DNA of 64,000 nucleotides, taken from Chryseobacterium lactis. GTDB taxonomy: Bacteria > Bacteroidota > Bacteroidia > Flavobacteriales > Weeksellaceae. Position 1 is the first letter of the stretch. Each line of letters begins with the position of its first letter. Positions 27,101 to 33,737 of the stretch are shown in pieces. The translations under genes and the position numbers were made by a program. Where the stretch lies: assembly GCF_003815875.1 (NCBI RefSeq), contig NZ_CP033924.1, positions 3,844,001 through 3,908,000 of the forward strand, written 5' to 3'. The notes below the pieces were generated by a model. It ran no database searches and was not told where the DNA came from. It saw only the letters and a program-made list of their open reading frames with translations.

Positions 27101-27731
27101 TTTGTTCGGTAATAAGATGACATCGACAGAACTTAATAATACAAGTTATAGATATATGATATCTTCTGATTCTAAAAATAGAGAATTTGGATTTAATAAC
27201 TCAAGATCTGGATTGAAAGATCCATTGAGTATTGTATTGAGCATTTCAGGATTAAATCCTAGTTCTTCAGCGAATATGTATAGTTTAAGTGTAATTGCAT
27301 CATTATTTGCATCGAAAGATGCTTGGATTGCTGTTGGCAACACTAATACGATGAATGAGTGGGCAAAAGGTTACATTAAATTTAACATGGATCCAAATGG
27401 GCTTTTTGTTGATCCCAGTGAACCAAATGTAAAAATAGAAGGAATAACAAATCCAGTAACAGGAAAAATAATTTTAGCCCCAGGAATTTTTAATGGTAAG
27501 AAAAGTAATTATGGATTGGCTGATGTGATAATACATGAAAATGATCACTATTATAATTGGAAAAATAATATCCTACAAGGTAATCATCCACTAATTCAAA
27601 ACCTGAACGAAATTTCTGCTTACAAAGCAGCTTCACAATGGACAGGGTCTATGGGTGGAGCAGAGGATTACTTAAAATCAGTCAGTAATTATATGTTATA
27701 TATTTTAAATCTTTTTAACAGTACAAAATGA
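21135..27731 (+). CDS. SpvB/FG-GAP/RHS polymorphic toxin with metallopeptidase tip
   Basis: 2198 residues. Signal peptide (to about residue 27, SIFGFSQ), SpvB/TcaC-type N-domain (about 30-350, starting DKFHDTKGNIEVTSAGQLQY), FG-GAP/VCBS calcium-binding repeats (GDFDGDGTLDLL, DFNGDGLSEIVL, GDFNGDGMFDFM, GDYNGDGVSDIM), many YD/RHS repeats (about 1080-1840) and an RHS core end with DPLLRRFLSADENIQ near residue 1850. A Gly/Ala-rich junction (about 1918-1998) leads to the variable tip (about 2000-2198). The tip has HENDH (His2134, Glu2135, His2138) with Glu2159 in LNEISAYKAA, a zincin pattern. The stop overlaps the next gene by 4 bp. Confidence 0.93.
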   Translation: MKSNSNKMKFISSIIVSCLSIFGFSQTVSPDKFHDTKGNIEVTSAGQLQYTLAIDVPPGIQKTAPNISLAYVSGATNGMAGYGWNISGISSISRIGKNLEKDGITKGVQLDYSDSYSFNGQRLILKSGEYGKDGAEYITEKYSNIKIKSVGSVTGQLWQGPEYWEITSPDGSQIWYGATASGESPARTPIDYNIVKSKDTNGNYVTYNYASESNVSVISTIEWGGNETQSTPHFNKIEFVFALRPMPETAYIKGVLFSQSKLLESVVVSTNSKQYKKYNVSYKKDPQQTAYRYLDKITVLNSKNEEANPVLFTYEKSYGPNSSGSYFEFPQTYGGILKFNSDTDVLGDFDGDGTLDLLRYHSQTSAKTPQIGVYLYKNYYSYNPDSFSYPIFTGSSLSGFKNAVAVNLKKNNVIRNRQGFVIMKQVNNTSKPDLELSFYSLSENNELNLDFKKIIPNADYDNSDDGGQNGTTTTLLGIKNVDFNGDGLSEIVLQLNDRVCRLTDPNSSAKLPHKCVDYGRYYVIDPDESIQNNNWYYPLSLYTAGKEDAFTTYKAGDFNGDGMFDFMKLDQNKKPLLITFKKNLQGKYESGISPFNPTNNEEVKGVWEDALVGDYNGDGVSDIMMPTSSTSAYWYTYTSKGNAFKEDMNPFMRPQRERQVLRDPYQAIKIYNPRTFVAYDINNDGKTDLISLESTRFLFRRTNLDNSSGAGYKGDTNYIFNVFSTTGGQNSQLTINKGGYNYNLNNDNINETIAVNTEDMIGVPVDLWTGAMLKRLVMASIGTKTHPYGLIQAALSTKYFDIAMQGRISSISQGGITTDITYKQLDKDKNPGLYDGVKTENYPYVEINQSTGMYVVSGITQSTTSDKKLKQDFRYRGLTSNIFGRGMIGFRKTARSSWYTDGFENTKIWTGVEIDPLNDGIPVKEWSIRTNDEAKIFPADVSENNSDLLSFTSTGYQIDKLLNGQIVTSVADVDKAKVVTAILPKITKSKDFLTGTLTDKITSYTNYYLPAKIISSINNNYAVTTSTFGYNHNPSGTGKGYYIGRPSFQTEVVQAYGDTQKNTTLYSYENDLLANSILIAGSDLDSTIKEEYSYDGFGNMTAKKTTARIDNNSRSEKTEYDPKGRFVIKKTDNLGLETSIEYNDWGQIVSQTDPFNNILSNTYDGWGKLLTSTTNLSGTTTYSYDRDSNSNVTVARYEPDGNISKTFTNKLGQEYKSSTKAFGQGQFISKQTLYDVLGRKIKDSEPYFEGQSASGWNTITYDDSVLPAKVTVTAFNGNKAETSVSGLTTTTQELNGYGRITSKTADALGNIISSTDKGGTIQFSYNAAGKQIQAKYAENIVTTKYDSWGRKIEFNDPSNGTYKYEYNGFGQAKKTKSPKGTKEYTYNNLGQLISQKELSTTDGGQATNKTISFTYNDKGLLTARSGQIKWQTISTVFTYDPQGRLLSSTENSNGKTYSQKGITYDDKGKVISYEKELLSYGVSTKVTIENVYSPWNGELYQMKDKSSGKILWELKEINPKGQVLKARLGAADVSNSYDTNGFLTNVDHSSQAKPGILQLLYSFDAIRNELKNRTTGGDFNIVESFDYDDNNRLINWTNPVTGIKPSANRNVYDIKGRIMENDQVGAIKYENAAKLYQPTGMTLNTAGTQNYNNDLIQTITYNENNDPVQINGQKAQISFEYGLGSMRQRVDITKPMGGSSEYKMAGSGIVDPNAPIWNNTISKFYSEDGSFEVVKDQTAGQEKHILYIGGSPYESNIVYLKDFGQTGGSYKFLHKDYIGSILAISDEEGNKVEQRHFDAWGNLTNLAFGNNGAVITDKYSIDSSPLLIDRGYTSHERFADIGIIHMNGRLYDPLLRRFLSADENIQDPSNTQNYNKYGYVMNNPLMYNDPSGEFIPWLIGAIVGGYLNGVAANNGNWNPGKWDWQNTWSAVLGGAIGGAAVSGALGNIASNAGAIKSFLPGIVSGGLNSAFNGGNFLGGAIGGISYTGNLFGNKMTSTELNNTSYRYMISSDSKNREFGFNNSRSGLKDPLSIVLSISGLNPSSSANMYSLSVIASLFASKDAWIAVGNTNTMNEWAKGYIKFNMDPNGLFVDPSEPNVKIEGITNPVTGKIILAPGIFNGKKSNYGLADVIIHENDHYYNWKNNILQGNHPLIQNLNEISAYKAASQWTGSMGGAEDYLKSVSNYMLYILNLFNSTK
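26886..27127 (+). repeat. RHS-toxin junction, copy 1 (in the full toxin)
   Basis: Codes for NPGKWDWQNTWSAVLGG through the SNAGAIKSFLPG and NGGNFLGGAIGG stretches. It reappears at 28298 (partial), 29759 (full) and 31119 (short). Copy 3 keeps about nine bases in ten by eye. This is the likely recombination homology for swapping toxin tips. Confidence 0.85.
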
Positions 27732-28252
27732 AAAATAACATTCTATTAATATTAGCGTGCTTTACTTCTATTTTTTGCTCATCGCAAATGAAGTTGAACA
27801 AAAATAAAGAGATAGACATATTGATAAAGACACCTGTAAAGTTGGCACCTGAAAAGCCAATAATCTATACTATAAAAAATAGTAGTGATAAAACTTTTAT
27901 AATTGATCCATATGGTTTTGTTGGTGATTCTTATTGGACTTTTAACAATAAGAAATTAATTCCCATTGAATTTTCTAGAGGCTACTATTCACGTGAAGAT
28001 AAGAACTGTAGAGATGATTTAATTATAATAAAACCTAAACAAAAAATTGACATAGGCTTAAGCTTGAATTATGTAGATAAAGCTATATATGACTATTCTA
28101 AAACGGGAAATTATATAAGAAACATTCAATCAAAACACAGTAAGCAAAATGGTATGCCATCAACTTGTAAATCATATATTAATGAGTTAGAAAAGAAAGG
28201 CTATATCATGCTAGAAGATAGTATTGTTGCTAAAATCCCTTTTGTAAAATAA
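27728..28252 (+). CDS. lipoprotein, probable immunity protein for the RHS metallopeptidase tip
   Basis: 174 residues with a lipoprotein signal (lipobox SIFC, Cys at about 17). It overlaps the RHS gene by four bases. It is a clear paralogue of the protein at 30593, sharing GYYSR-D-C--DLII-KP and YI-ELE-KGY--LEDSIV-K; both follow a toxin domain of the same metallopeptidase type. Location and pairing are those of immunity genes, and a lipoprotein would act in the periplasm or at the outer membrane. No enzyme motif is seen. Function is inferred from context only. Confidence 0.7.
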   Translation: MKNNILLILACFTSIFCSSQMKLNKNKEIDILIKTPVKLAPEKPIIYTIKNSSDKTFIIDPYGFVGDSYWTFNNKKLIPIEFSRGYYSREDKNCRDDLIIIKPKQKIDIGLSLNYVDKAIYDYSKTGNYIRNIQSKHSKQNGMPSTCKSYINELEKKGYIMLEDSIVAKIPFVK

Positions 28253-28297
28253 TTAGTAGTGCAATTTATAAAAGGGAGTTTTGAATGTTGGGTTTAA

Positions 28298-28436
28298 GGA
28301 GCGATTAAAAGCTTTTTACCAGGTATTGTCTCGGGAGGTTTAAGTTCTGCATTTAATGGAGGTAATTTCTTGGGAGGTACTATTGCAGGATTATCTTATA
28401 CGGGTAAATTATTTGATAATAGAGCAACATCTACAG
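28298..28436 (+). repeat. RHS-toxin junction, copy 2 (partial)
   Basis: Resumes the junction at GAIKSFLPGIVSGGL after a stop codon at 28295-28297. It is in frame with the orphan toxin downstream, but no upstream start exists. Confidence 0.8.
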
Positions 28437-29020
28437 AAATGGCTGCTGCTAAGTATATTATTTCTCCTGATTATAATGATGGAGACAATAGAGTTTATAA
28501 CTTAAATCCAGAAGAACCGGTAAGCTTCTTTGGGGAAGGAGACGATCCTGTTTTTCATAATGTTTATAAACAAATGTATGATTTATTTAAAAATACAAAA
28601 GGAGATGGAATTTTTAGAGTTTACGGGCATGGTAATTTTGAAACACTATTTAATGGTGAAGAAAGAATAAGAGATGCTAAAACTTTTGATACCGTAATGA
28701 GCTTTAAAAATCAAAACTGGAAAAATGTAGATAAGATGAAAGATCCAATTTTGATTTTGTATGCATGTTTATCAGGAACAGACAATAAAGGGGTATTTGT
28801 CCCTATGGGAAAACAAATATCTGAAGCTCATCCTAAACTTACCGTTTTTGCATTTAACGGTTTTGTAACCTATAATGCGAATGTAAGTGGTATACAAAAT
28901 AGTAATCTCAGACAAAACTCTAATGATGGAAATGGAATCATTAAAATTTATTACGGTGGTAAAGCTATTTCTGCTTATCATTATAAAGAGTTTCTCAAAT
29001 ATTATCCAGGATTTAAATAA
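28370..29020 (+). CDS. orphan RHS toxin tip, caspase-like His/Cys protein
   Basis: Open from 28298 with no ATG before about 28439; the first plausible start is TTG at 28370. The N-terminal part repeats the RHS junction (NFLGGTIAGLSYTGKLFDN). The rest (about 180 residues) is a different tip: RVYGHGNFETLF and later ILILYACLSGTDNKG resemble the His and Cys motifs of clan CD peptidases such as C80 or CHAT. It looks like a displaced toxin cassette that is expressed only after recombining into the RHS gene, or poorly by itself. The lipoprotein at 29027 follows after 6 bp. Confidence 0.65.
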   Translation: MGGTIAGLSYTGKLFDNRATSTEMAAAKYIISPDYNDGDNRVYNLNPEEPVSFFGEGDDPVFHNVYKQMYDLFKNTKGDGIFRVYGHGNFETLFNGEERIRDAKTFDTVMSFKNQNWKNVDKMKDPILILYACLSGTDNKGVFVPMGKQISEAHPKLTVFAFNGFVTYNANVSGIQNSNLRQNSNDGNGIIKIYYGGKAISAYHYKEFLKYYPGFK

Positions 29021-29026
29021 AATAGT

Positions 29027-29542
29027 ATGAAAAAAATAATGTTTTTATCAATTTTCTTGTTAATAACCTGTAATAAGACTCCAGATCAGAAAAAAGAATT
29101 CAAAAACAGTGAACAACAAGGATTGAAGAATATTCTTGGGAAAGAAGATGTTAATATTGGAGAATACAGTCCATATAAAGACAATAAATTTGATTTTAAT
29201 GATAAAAAACTTTATGAAAATTTAAAGAAAGCAATATACGAAGGTGATACTCTTGCCTATAAATCAGCATCTAAACATTATATAGTTAATGGTCGGTATA
29301 AAGAATTTTTATATTATGCGATCTTGATGGCAGAAAAGAATAATTATAAAGAGGCCTATTGGGATATATCAACTATTTTAGCTTCAGAACGGCATGATTC
29401 TTTTACCAGTAAGTTTGGGACTTATTCTTTATTAAGATCTTATGAATTAGGAGATAAAGGTGCTAAACAATCTGTTAAATACATTTATATGGATAAAGGT
29501 AAAGAAATTCCAAAATCTAACTCAATTTATTGCTCTGAATAG
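29027..29542 (+). CDS. lipoprotein, probable immunity protein for the caspase-like cassette
   Basis: 171 residues with lipobox LITC (Cys near 15). The C-terminal half is helical with repeat-like blocks (KEFLYYAILMAEKNNYKEAYWDIS and SLLRSYELGDKGAKQSV) reminiscent of Sel1-like repeats. It is paralogous to the protein at 31321 (GDTLAY, KEFLYYAI-MAE--NY, YELG-K-AK). Both follow tips that share the YI-SPDYNDG start, so immunity and toxin types go together. It begins 6 bp after the toxin frame. Role inferred from context. Confidence 0.6.
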   Translation: MKKIMFLSIFLLITCNKTPDQKKEFKNSEQQGLKNILGKEDVNIGEYSPYKDNKFDFNDKKLYENLKKAIYEGDTLAYKSASKHYIVNGRYKEFLYYAILMAEKNNYKEAYWDISTILASERHDSFTSKFGTYSLLRSYELGDKGAKQSVKYIYMDKGKEIPKSNSIYCSE

Positions 29543-29713
29543 TATTGAGTTTACTTGATAAAAAAAGCTTAAAGAAATAGAATAATAAAGTTTAATGGAA
29601 ATATTAAATTTATGAAAAAGACTATTATCTCCTACACATGTAAAAGACAAGGAGTCTTTTCTTTCAATTTGAAGTCTACCAATTGTTTATAAAAATCAAT
29701 AATTAACGAATAA
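29543..29713. other. AT-rich gap between cassettes
   Basis: Very AT-rich with no open frame. AAAAGACT (29616-29623) is complementary to AGTCTTTT (29653-29660) and may be an old terminator of the preceding immunity gene. Confidence 0.5.
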
Positions 29714-29748
29714 AACAAAAGTAGGAAGATTTCTACTTTTGTTTTCTC
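29714..29748 (+). terminator. terminator duplicated at 32424
   Basis: AACAAAAGTAG / CTACTTTTGTT hairpin followed by TTCTC. It differs from the hairpin at 32424 by a few bases only. The junction copy 3 starts ten bases further on. Confidence 0.7.
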
Positions 29749-29758
29749 TAAAAATTTT

Positions 29759-30001
29759 AACCCCGGAAAATGGGACTGGCAGAACACATGGAGCGCAGTA
29801 CTGGGTGGTGCCATAGGTGGCGCAGCCATTTCAGGAGCCTTAGGAAATATAGCCAGCAATGCAGGAGCCATTAAAAGCTTTTTACCAGGTATTGTATCAG
29901 GCGGATTAAGTTCTGCATTTAACGGAGGAAATTTTTTAGGTGGAGCTATAGGCGGGATTTCTTATACTGGCAATTTGTTTGAGAATAGAATGACTTCTAC
30001 C
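29759..30001 (+). repeat. RHS-toxin junction, copy 3 (full length)
   Basis: A nearly complete DNA-level duplicate of 26886-27127, starting at AACCCCGGAAAATGGGACTG. The frame is open from 29714 into the orphan toxin but has no start codon at its head. Confidence 0.85.
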
Positions 30002-30583
30002 GATATGAATGACAAACGTTATACTAGATTTAGCCAAGTGTTTAATTCAGAATCGACTACAATAATAGGTAAAAATATACTTGCTGGATTTTTGGAGAAA
30101 AATGGAATAATGCCTTATAACCCTGCCACTGCTAAAAGTTTGAAGAAAATAATATCATTATTTTCTTCACCAGGACAATGGATTAAAGTTGCAGATGCGA
30201 GTACTATTGCGGATTTTTCTATAGGACATTTGAATTACTCTATAAATTCTACAACACGGTATTTAGAACTATATATAAAAGGTAATTTAGAAAGTAAAGC
30301 TTGGGGAGTAACTAATCCTATAAATGGTAAAATAATATTAGCACCATGTTTAATCGATGGCATAGAACATAATTTTTGGGCAGCTTCTGTAGTTATTCAT
30401 GAACAAGATCATTTTTCTAATTTTAAAGCAGGTCTTTATCAAGGTAATAGTTTTATTACTCAAGAATTAAATGAGTTATCGGCTTATAAAGCTGCCGCCA
30501 AGTGGACGGGATCTATGGAAAGGCAAGGATTTATTCATTTGCAAAATGTTATTGAGTATTTTTTAAAACTATCTAACTATTAA
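29975..30583 (+). CDS. orphan RHS toxin tip, second metallopeptidase
   Basis: Open in frame from 29714; the TTG at 29975 is the nearest weak start, while the homologous junction begins well before it. The tip (about 190 residues) is related to that of the main toxin: both have TNP--GKIILAP, IHE-DH, QGN and LNE-SAYKAA-WTGSM. Here the zincin motif reads HEQDH, with the third ligand candidate in LNELSAYKA. It is thus an alternative allele of the metallopeptidase tip, stored downstream. The lipoprotein at 30593 follows after 9 bp. Confidence 0.7.
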   Translation: MFENRMTSTDMNDKRYTRFSQVFNSESTTIIGKNILAGFLEKNGIMPYNPATAKSLKKIISLFSSPGQWIKVADASTIADFSIGHLNYSINSTTRYLELYIKGNLESKAWGVTNPINGKIILAPCLIDGIEHNFWAASVVIHEQDHFSNFKAGLYQGNSFITQELNELSAYKAAAKWTGSMERQGFIHLQNVIEYFLKLSNY

Positions 30584-30592
30584 ATTTAAATT

Positions 30593-31114
30593 ATGAAAAA
30601 AATTGTTTTATTACCTTTTTGCTTTTTATTTATTTTTTGCTCGAATCAAATAAAAATGAATAAAGGAAAAGATATTATATTTCGGTTAAATTATGTTGAT
30701 ACCCAATCAAAAGAGGTTATAGAGGAAATTATAAAAAATAATACTAATAATACCTATGTTGTTGATCCTCTTGGCTTTTATGGTAAATCTTTTGTGTTAG
30801 AAAATGGAAAAATATTAGATCCCTATTTATATTTCAAAAGTGGATATTATTCTAGAAATGATAGAGCATGTTATGAAGATTTGATTATTTTAAAACCGTT
30901 TCAAACGATACATCGTTCTATAATCTTTAATAAAAATAATCAAGCAGTTTATAGATATAAGAAATCTAATAAATACGAGGAGATTGTTAAATCATTTCAT
31001 AACAAAAATAATGTAACAATATTAGGTTGCGAATCTTATATTAAAGAGTTGGAATCTAAAGGATACAAAGTTCTAGAGGATAGTATAGTAACTAAATTAC
31101 TTTTACAGCCTTAG
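30593..31114 (+). CDS. lipoprotein, probable immunity protein for the second metallopeptidase
   Basis: 173 residues; signal and lipobox FIFC (Cys about 17). Paralogue of the lipoprotein at 27728, with conserved GYYSRNDRACYEDLIILKP and YIKELESKGYKVLEDSIV. The surrounding loop region differs, as expected if each protects against its own toxin allele. It sits 9 bp behind the orphan metallopeptidase, mirroring the main toxin-immunity order. The role is inferred from pairing; no catalytic motif is seen. Confidence 0.65.
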   Translation: MKKIVLLPFCFLFIFCSNQIKMNKGKDIIFRLNYVDTQSKEVIEEIIKNNTNNTYVVDPLGFYGKSFVLENGKILDPYLYFKSGYYSRNDRACYEDLIILKPFQTIHRSIIFNKNNQAVYRYKKSNKYEEIVKSFHNKNNVTILGCESYIKELESKGYKVLEDSIVTKLLLQP

Positions 31115-31115
31115 G

Positions 31116-31286
31116 AGATTATTTAACGGAGGGAATTTCTTAGAAGGAGCTATTGGAGGAATAACTTATTCAGCTAGTGTATTTGAGAATAAGATAACCT
31201 CAACAAATATTGCTAATGGTAATAGGTATATTGTTTCGCCAGATTATAATGATGGAGGAGCTGGATTAAATAACTCAACCATATAG
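31116..31286 (+). pseudogene. truncated toxin cassette (fourth junction copy)
   Basis: 57 codons open directly after the preceding stop: RLFNGGNFLEGAIGGITYS, then FENKITSTN, then RYIVSPDYNDGGAGLNN and a stop. The first part is RHS junction; the YIVSPDYNDG stretch matches the start of the caspase-like tip at 28370. The remaining tip, with its His and Cys motifs, is gone. It is a cassette remnant whose immunity partner (31321) survives. Confidence 0.7.
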
Positions 31287-31320
31287 AGATCTTATTAAAT
31301 AATTTTTATAATTAAAGACA

Positions 31321-31785
31321 ATGAGAAGAATATTATTACATCTAAGCATTATTTTAATATCATTAATTAGCTGTTCTAAACAAGAAACTTCAGTAAATAA
31401 AACAGTTAAAGAAACTCCTGACAAATTTAATATTAATGATGATACAATTAAGAGAAACTTGAATGATGCTATTAAAAAAGGTGATACACTGGCGTATATT
31501 AGGTCGCTTAAAGCTTTTACAGTACATGGTTATGAAAAAGAATTTCTTTATTATGCTATAAAAATGGCTGAGGAACATAATTATCCTCTCGCTTATGAAA
31601 ATGTTTATACAATTTTAGTAAGAATAAGTGAGGAAAATGGTTATAAGACAGATAGTAAAATAGGAGATTATTATTTACTAAGAGCTTATGAGCTAGGAAG
31701 TAAATCTGCTAAATATGATCTTGAAAGTTATTATAAAGGCAAAAAAATTCCAAATTCTAAATCAATTTTAGATGATTCAAAATAA
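31321..31785 (+). CDS. lipoprotein, orphan immunity protein
   Basis: 154 residues with lipobox LISC (Cys about 19). Paralogue of the protein at 29027 (GDTLAYIRSLKAF, KEFLYYAIKMAEEHNY, LLRAYELGSKSAKYDL). It follows the truncated caspase-like cassette. Keeping immunity after losing the toxin is common in polymorphic-toxin loci, where it protects against related strains. This is inference from arrangement; the protein itself shows only helical Sel1-like blocks. Confidence 0.65.
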   Translation: MRRILLHLSIILISLISCSKQETSVNKTVKETPDKFNINDDTIKRNLNDAIKKGDTLAYIRSLKAFTVHGYEKEFLYYAIKMAEEHNYPLAYENVYTILVRISEENGYKTDSKIGDYYLLRAYELGSKSAKYDLESYYKGKKIPNSKSILDDSK

Positions 31786-31814
31786 AAAAATAGGTATTTA
31801 GTACCCCAAATATT

Positions 31815-32417
31815 ATGAAAGCGTTTATTCTTATTTTATTAATTATAGTATCATGTTCTAACGATGGACATAAGAGAGTTTTAAACAAAACAGTAAACAT
31901 AAAAATGGAAAACTATGAATCAAAAGACTTTGACATTGATAACATTGAAAATAACTTCATAGAAAAAATGGGAAATACCAATGATGATCTTTCTAAAATT
32001 AATAAATCAATATTAATTCCCTATGATATTATTTCCAATGTCTTCTTATACCCGGTGAATGAAACAATATTTGAAAAATCTTATTTAAAAAGTAAGTATT
32101 ATACAGGGTATAAGATAAAAATTTCTAATAGTATCTGGATACTTTGTTATTTGCATCATTTCGATTTACATAGCGAAGAATTGATTTGGACAATTTATGA
32201 TTCCAAAAGTAAACAAGTGAAATCAAACTTAGTTATAGCAAGCTGGAATGATGGTACTGAAAAAAGGATTATCAGTTTTGATGGAAAACGTATTTCAATA
32301 ACAAGTACCTATAAAAGGAATTTTAAAAATGGAATGGATGGAGATAATAGTAAACCAATTGAAGCACTGGAAACTTTTGAAATTAGTAAGGATTATAGAT
32401 TTATCAAAATAAAATAA
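31815..32417 (+). CDS. lipoprotein of unknown function, possible further immunity protein
   Basis: 200 residues with signal and lipobox IVSC (Cys about 14). It is not obviously related to the other lipoproteins of the locus. The sequence is mixed beta (SNSIWILCYLHHFDLHSEELIWTIYD; KRIISFDGKRISITSTYKRNF) and has no enzyme motif. It starts 29 bp after the orphan immunity gene and ends at the terminator that closes the array, so it may be an immunity gene whose toxin has been lost. Its AT-richness matches the cassettes. Confidence 0.55.
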   Translation: MKAFILILLIIVSCSNDGHKRVLNKTVNIKMENYESKDFDIDNIENNFIEKMGNTNDDLSKINKSILIPYDIISNVFLYPVNETIFEKSYLKSKYYTGYKIKISNSIWILCYLHHFDLHSEELIWTIYDSKSKQVKSNLVIASWNDGTEKRIISFDGKRISITSTYKRNFKNGMDGDNSKPIEALETFEISKDYRFIKIK

Positions 32418-32423
32418 CTTTAA

Positions 32424-32455
32424 AACAAAAGCAGATACTTTCTGCTTTTGTTTTT
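32424..32455 (+). terminator. terminator closing the toxin array
   Basis: AACAAAAGCAG / CTGCTTTTGTT hairpin followed by TTTC. It is a close copy of the hairpin at 29714-29748. Confidence 0.8.
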
Positions 32456-32478
32456 CAACTTATAAAAAACATAATTAA

Positions 32479-33078
32479 ATGAAAAAACAATTACTAAGCC
32501 TATGCATAGTTATGGGAACTATGGCATTAGCACAATCTACAGAGAAACCAAAATTTGGTGTTAAAGCCGGAGCTAACATTTCGAGCATTACAGGAAGCGA
32601 TTCTAAGTCAAAATTCGGATTCTATGCCGGAGCATTTGCTAATATTCCGATTTCTTCTGTCGTGAATATTCAACCGGAGGTTCTGTACAGCGAGCAGGGA
32701 GCAAAAGCAAAAGACAAATATTATTTTGGAGGTCTTGCTGTAACGGATATGAAGCAAACTCTTGGTTACATCAATGTTCCAGTAATGGTTCAGTATAATG
32801 CCACTTCTAAATTTTATCTGGAAGCAGGTCCTGAATTTGGATTCCTTATCAATGCAAAGGCTGAAGAAAATTTTATCGGTACACCTCTTAGTAGAGATAA
32901 TAAAGACTCATTACGAATCTTTAATTTTGGATTAGGGCTTGGGTTAGGGTATAAATTAATGCCTAAATTAGGTGTTAATGCCCGATACATTGCAGGCTTA
33001 ACCGATATTGCAAAATATGGAGGTGGAGATAATTCAAAAAACACCAATTTTCAATTAGGTCTGAATTATTCTTTTTAA
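32479..33078 (+). CDS. outer-membrane beta-barrel protein, porin/PorT-like family
   Basis: 199 residues with signal peptide (MKKQLLSLCIVMGTMALAQ) and an 8-strand-type barrel. Alternating strands such as FGVKAGANISS, GFYAGAFANIP, NIQPEVLYSEQG and FYLEAGPEFGFLI lead to the closing NFQLGLNYSF, which ends in aromatic Phe as outer-membrane barrels do. It belongs to the common Bacteroidota outer-membrane barrel family (PF13568-like). It has 24 bp to the toxin-array terminator and a 30-bp gap to the next gene. Specific role unknown. Confidence 0.85.
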   Translation: MKKQLLSLCIVMGTMALAQSTEKPKFGVKAGANISSITGSDSKSKFGFYAGAFANIPISSVVNIQPEVLYSEQGAKAKDKYYFGGLAVTDMKQTLGYINVPVMVQYNATSKFYLEAGPEFGFLINAKAEENFIGTPLSRDNKDSLRIFNFGLGLGLGYKLMPKLGVNARYIAGLTDIAKYGGGDNSKNTNFQLGLNYSF

Positions 33079-33108
33079 AATAAACAGCATACATTAAAAA
33101 AACGACAA

Positions 33109-33714
33109 ATGATTTTTCCAAAAGCAAAGAAAATAGCTAGAGAATTGGATTGGTATAAAACAGATGACGGCGTATTTGGTCTTTACAAAGGTTATTTTTT
33201 TAATGTTTCAGATGCAAGCGTAATGAGCACTCCGCAATTCAAATTTGTGACAGTTATAACCGGCAGCTTAGCTGAGGAACAAAGGCTGCAAATCAAAGCA
33301 GAATTAGCCACCAACAAAAGGAAATTAAAATTTACAAGCTTTGAAATCCTGGACGATGGTATCTTTTTTAAATTTGCTGAAAATATAACTTTTACAAAAC
33401 TTAAAACCGTTTACGCTTTGTTCGACTTTTTGGCAGACCAATTCAAAAGACTGAACATCGCTGAACAAAACAAATGTCATCGCTGCGGAAAAAATCAGAA
33501 AATTAACTATTACAATCTTCATGATACAGGTATAATCCTTTGTGACACTTGTTTTAATAATGCAATCTTAGAGTTTCAAACAAACCGGGAGGTAAAAGAG
33601 GTATTCTATCAAAGTATTGTGATCTCTTTTATATTGGCATCGCTTGCCTGGATTTGGTTATTGTTTTTCATGAAAGACAATAAATTAATTGTAAAGCCTG
33701 CAGATAAATTTTAG
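33109..33714 (+). CDS. hypothetical membrane-anchored protein with zinc ribbon
   Basis: 201 residues. No signal peptide; residues 1-115 are mixed alpha/beta. A zinc-ribbon pattern CHRCGKNQ ... CDTC lies at about residues 123-148, and one C-terminal TM helix (SIVISFILASLAWIWLLFF) near 170-190. The protein would be anchored with its zinc ribbon in the cytoplasm. I do not recognise the family. It lies 30 bp after the barrel gene and before a strong terminator, so may share its transcript. Confidence 0.65.
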   Translation: MIFPKAKKIARELDWYKTDDGVFGLYKGYFFNVSDASVMSTPQFKFVTVITGSLAEEQRLQIKAELATNKRKLKFTSFEILDDGIFFKFAENITFTKLKTVYALFDFLADQFKRLNIAEQNKCHRCGKNQKINYYNLHDTGIILCDTCFNNAILEFQTNREVKEVFYQSIVISFILASLAWIWLLFFMKDNKLIVKPADKF

Positions 33715-33737
33715 AATTAACAGCATTGGCAAATAAT

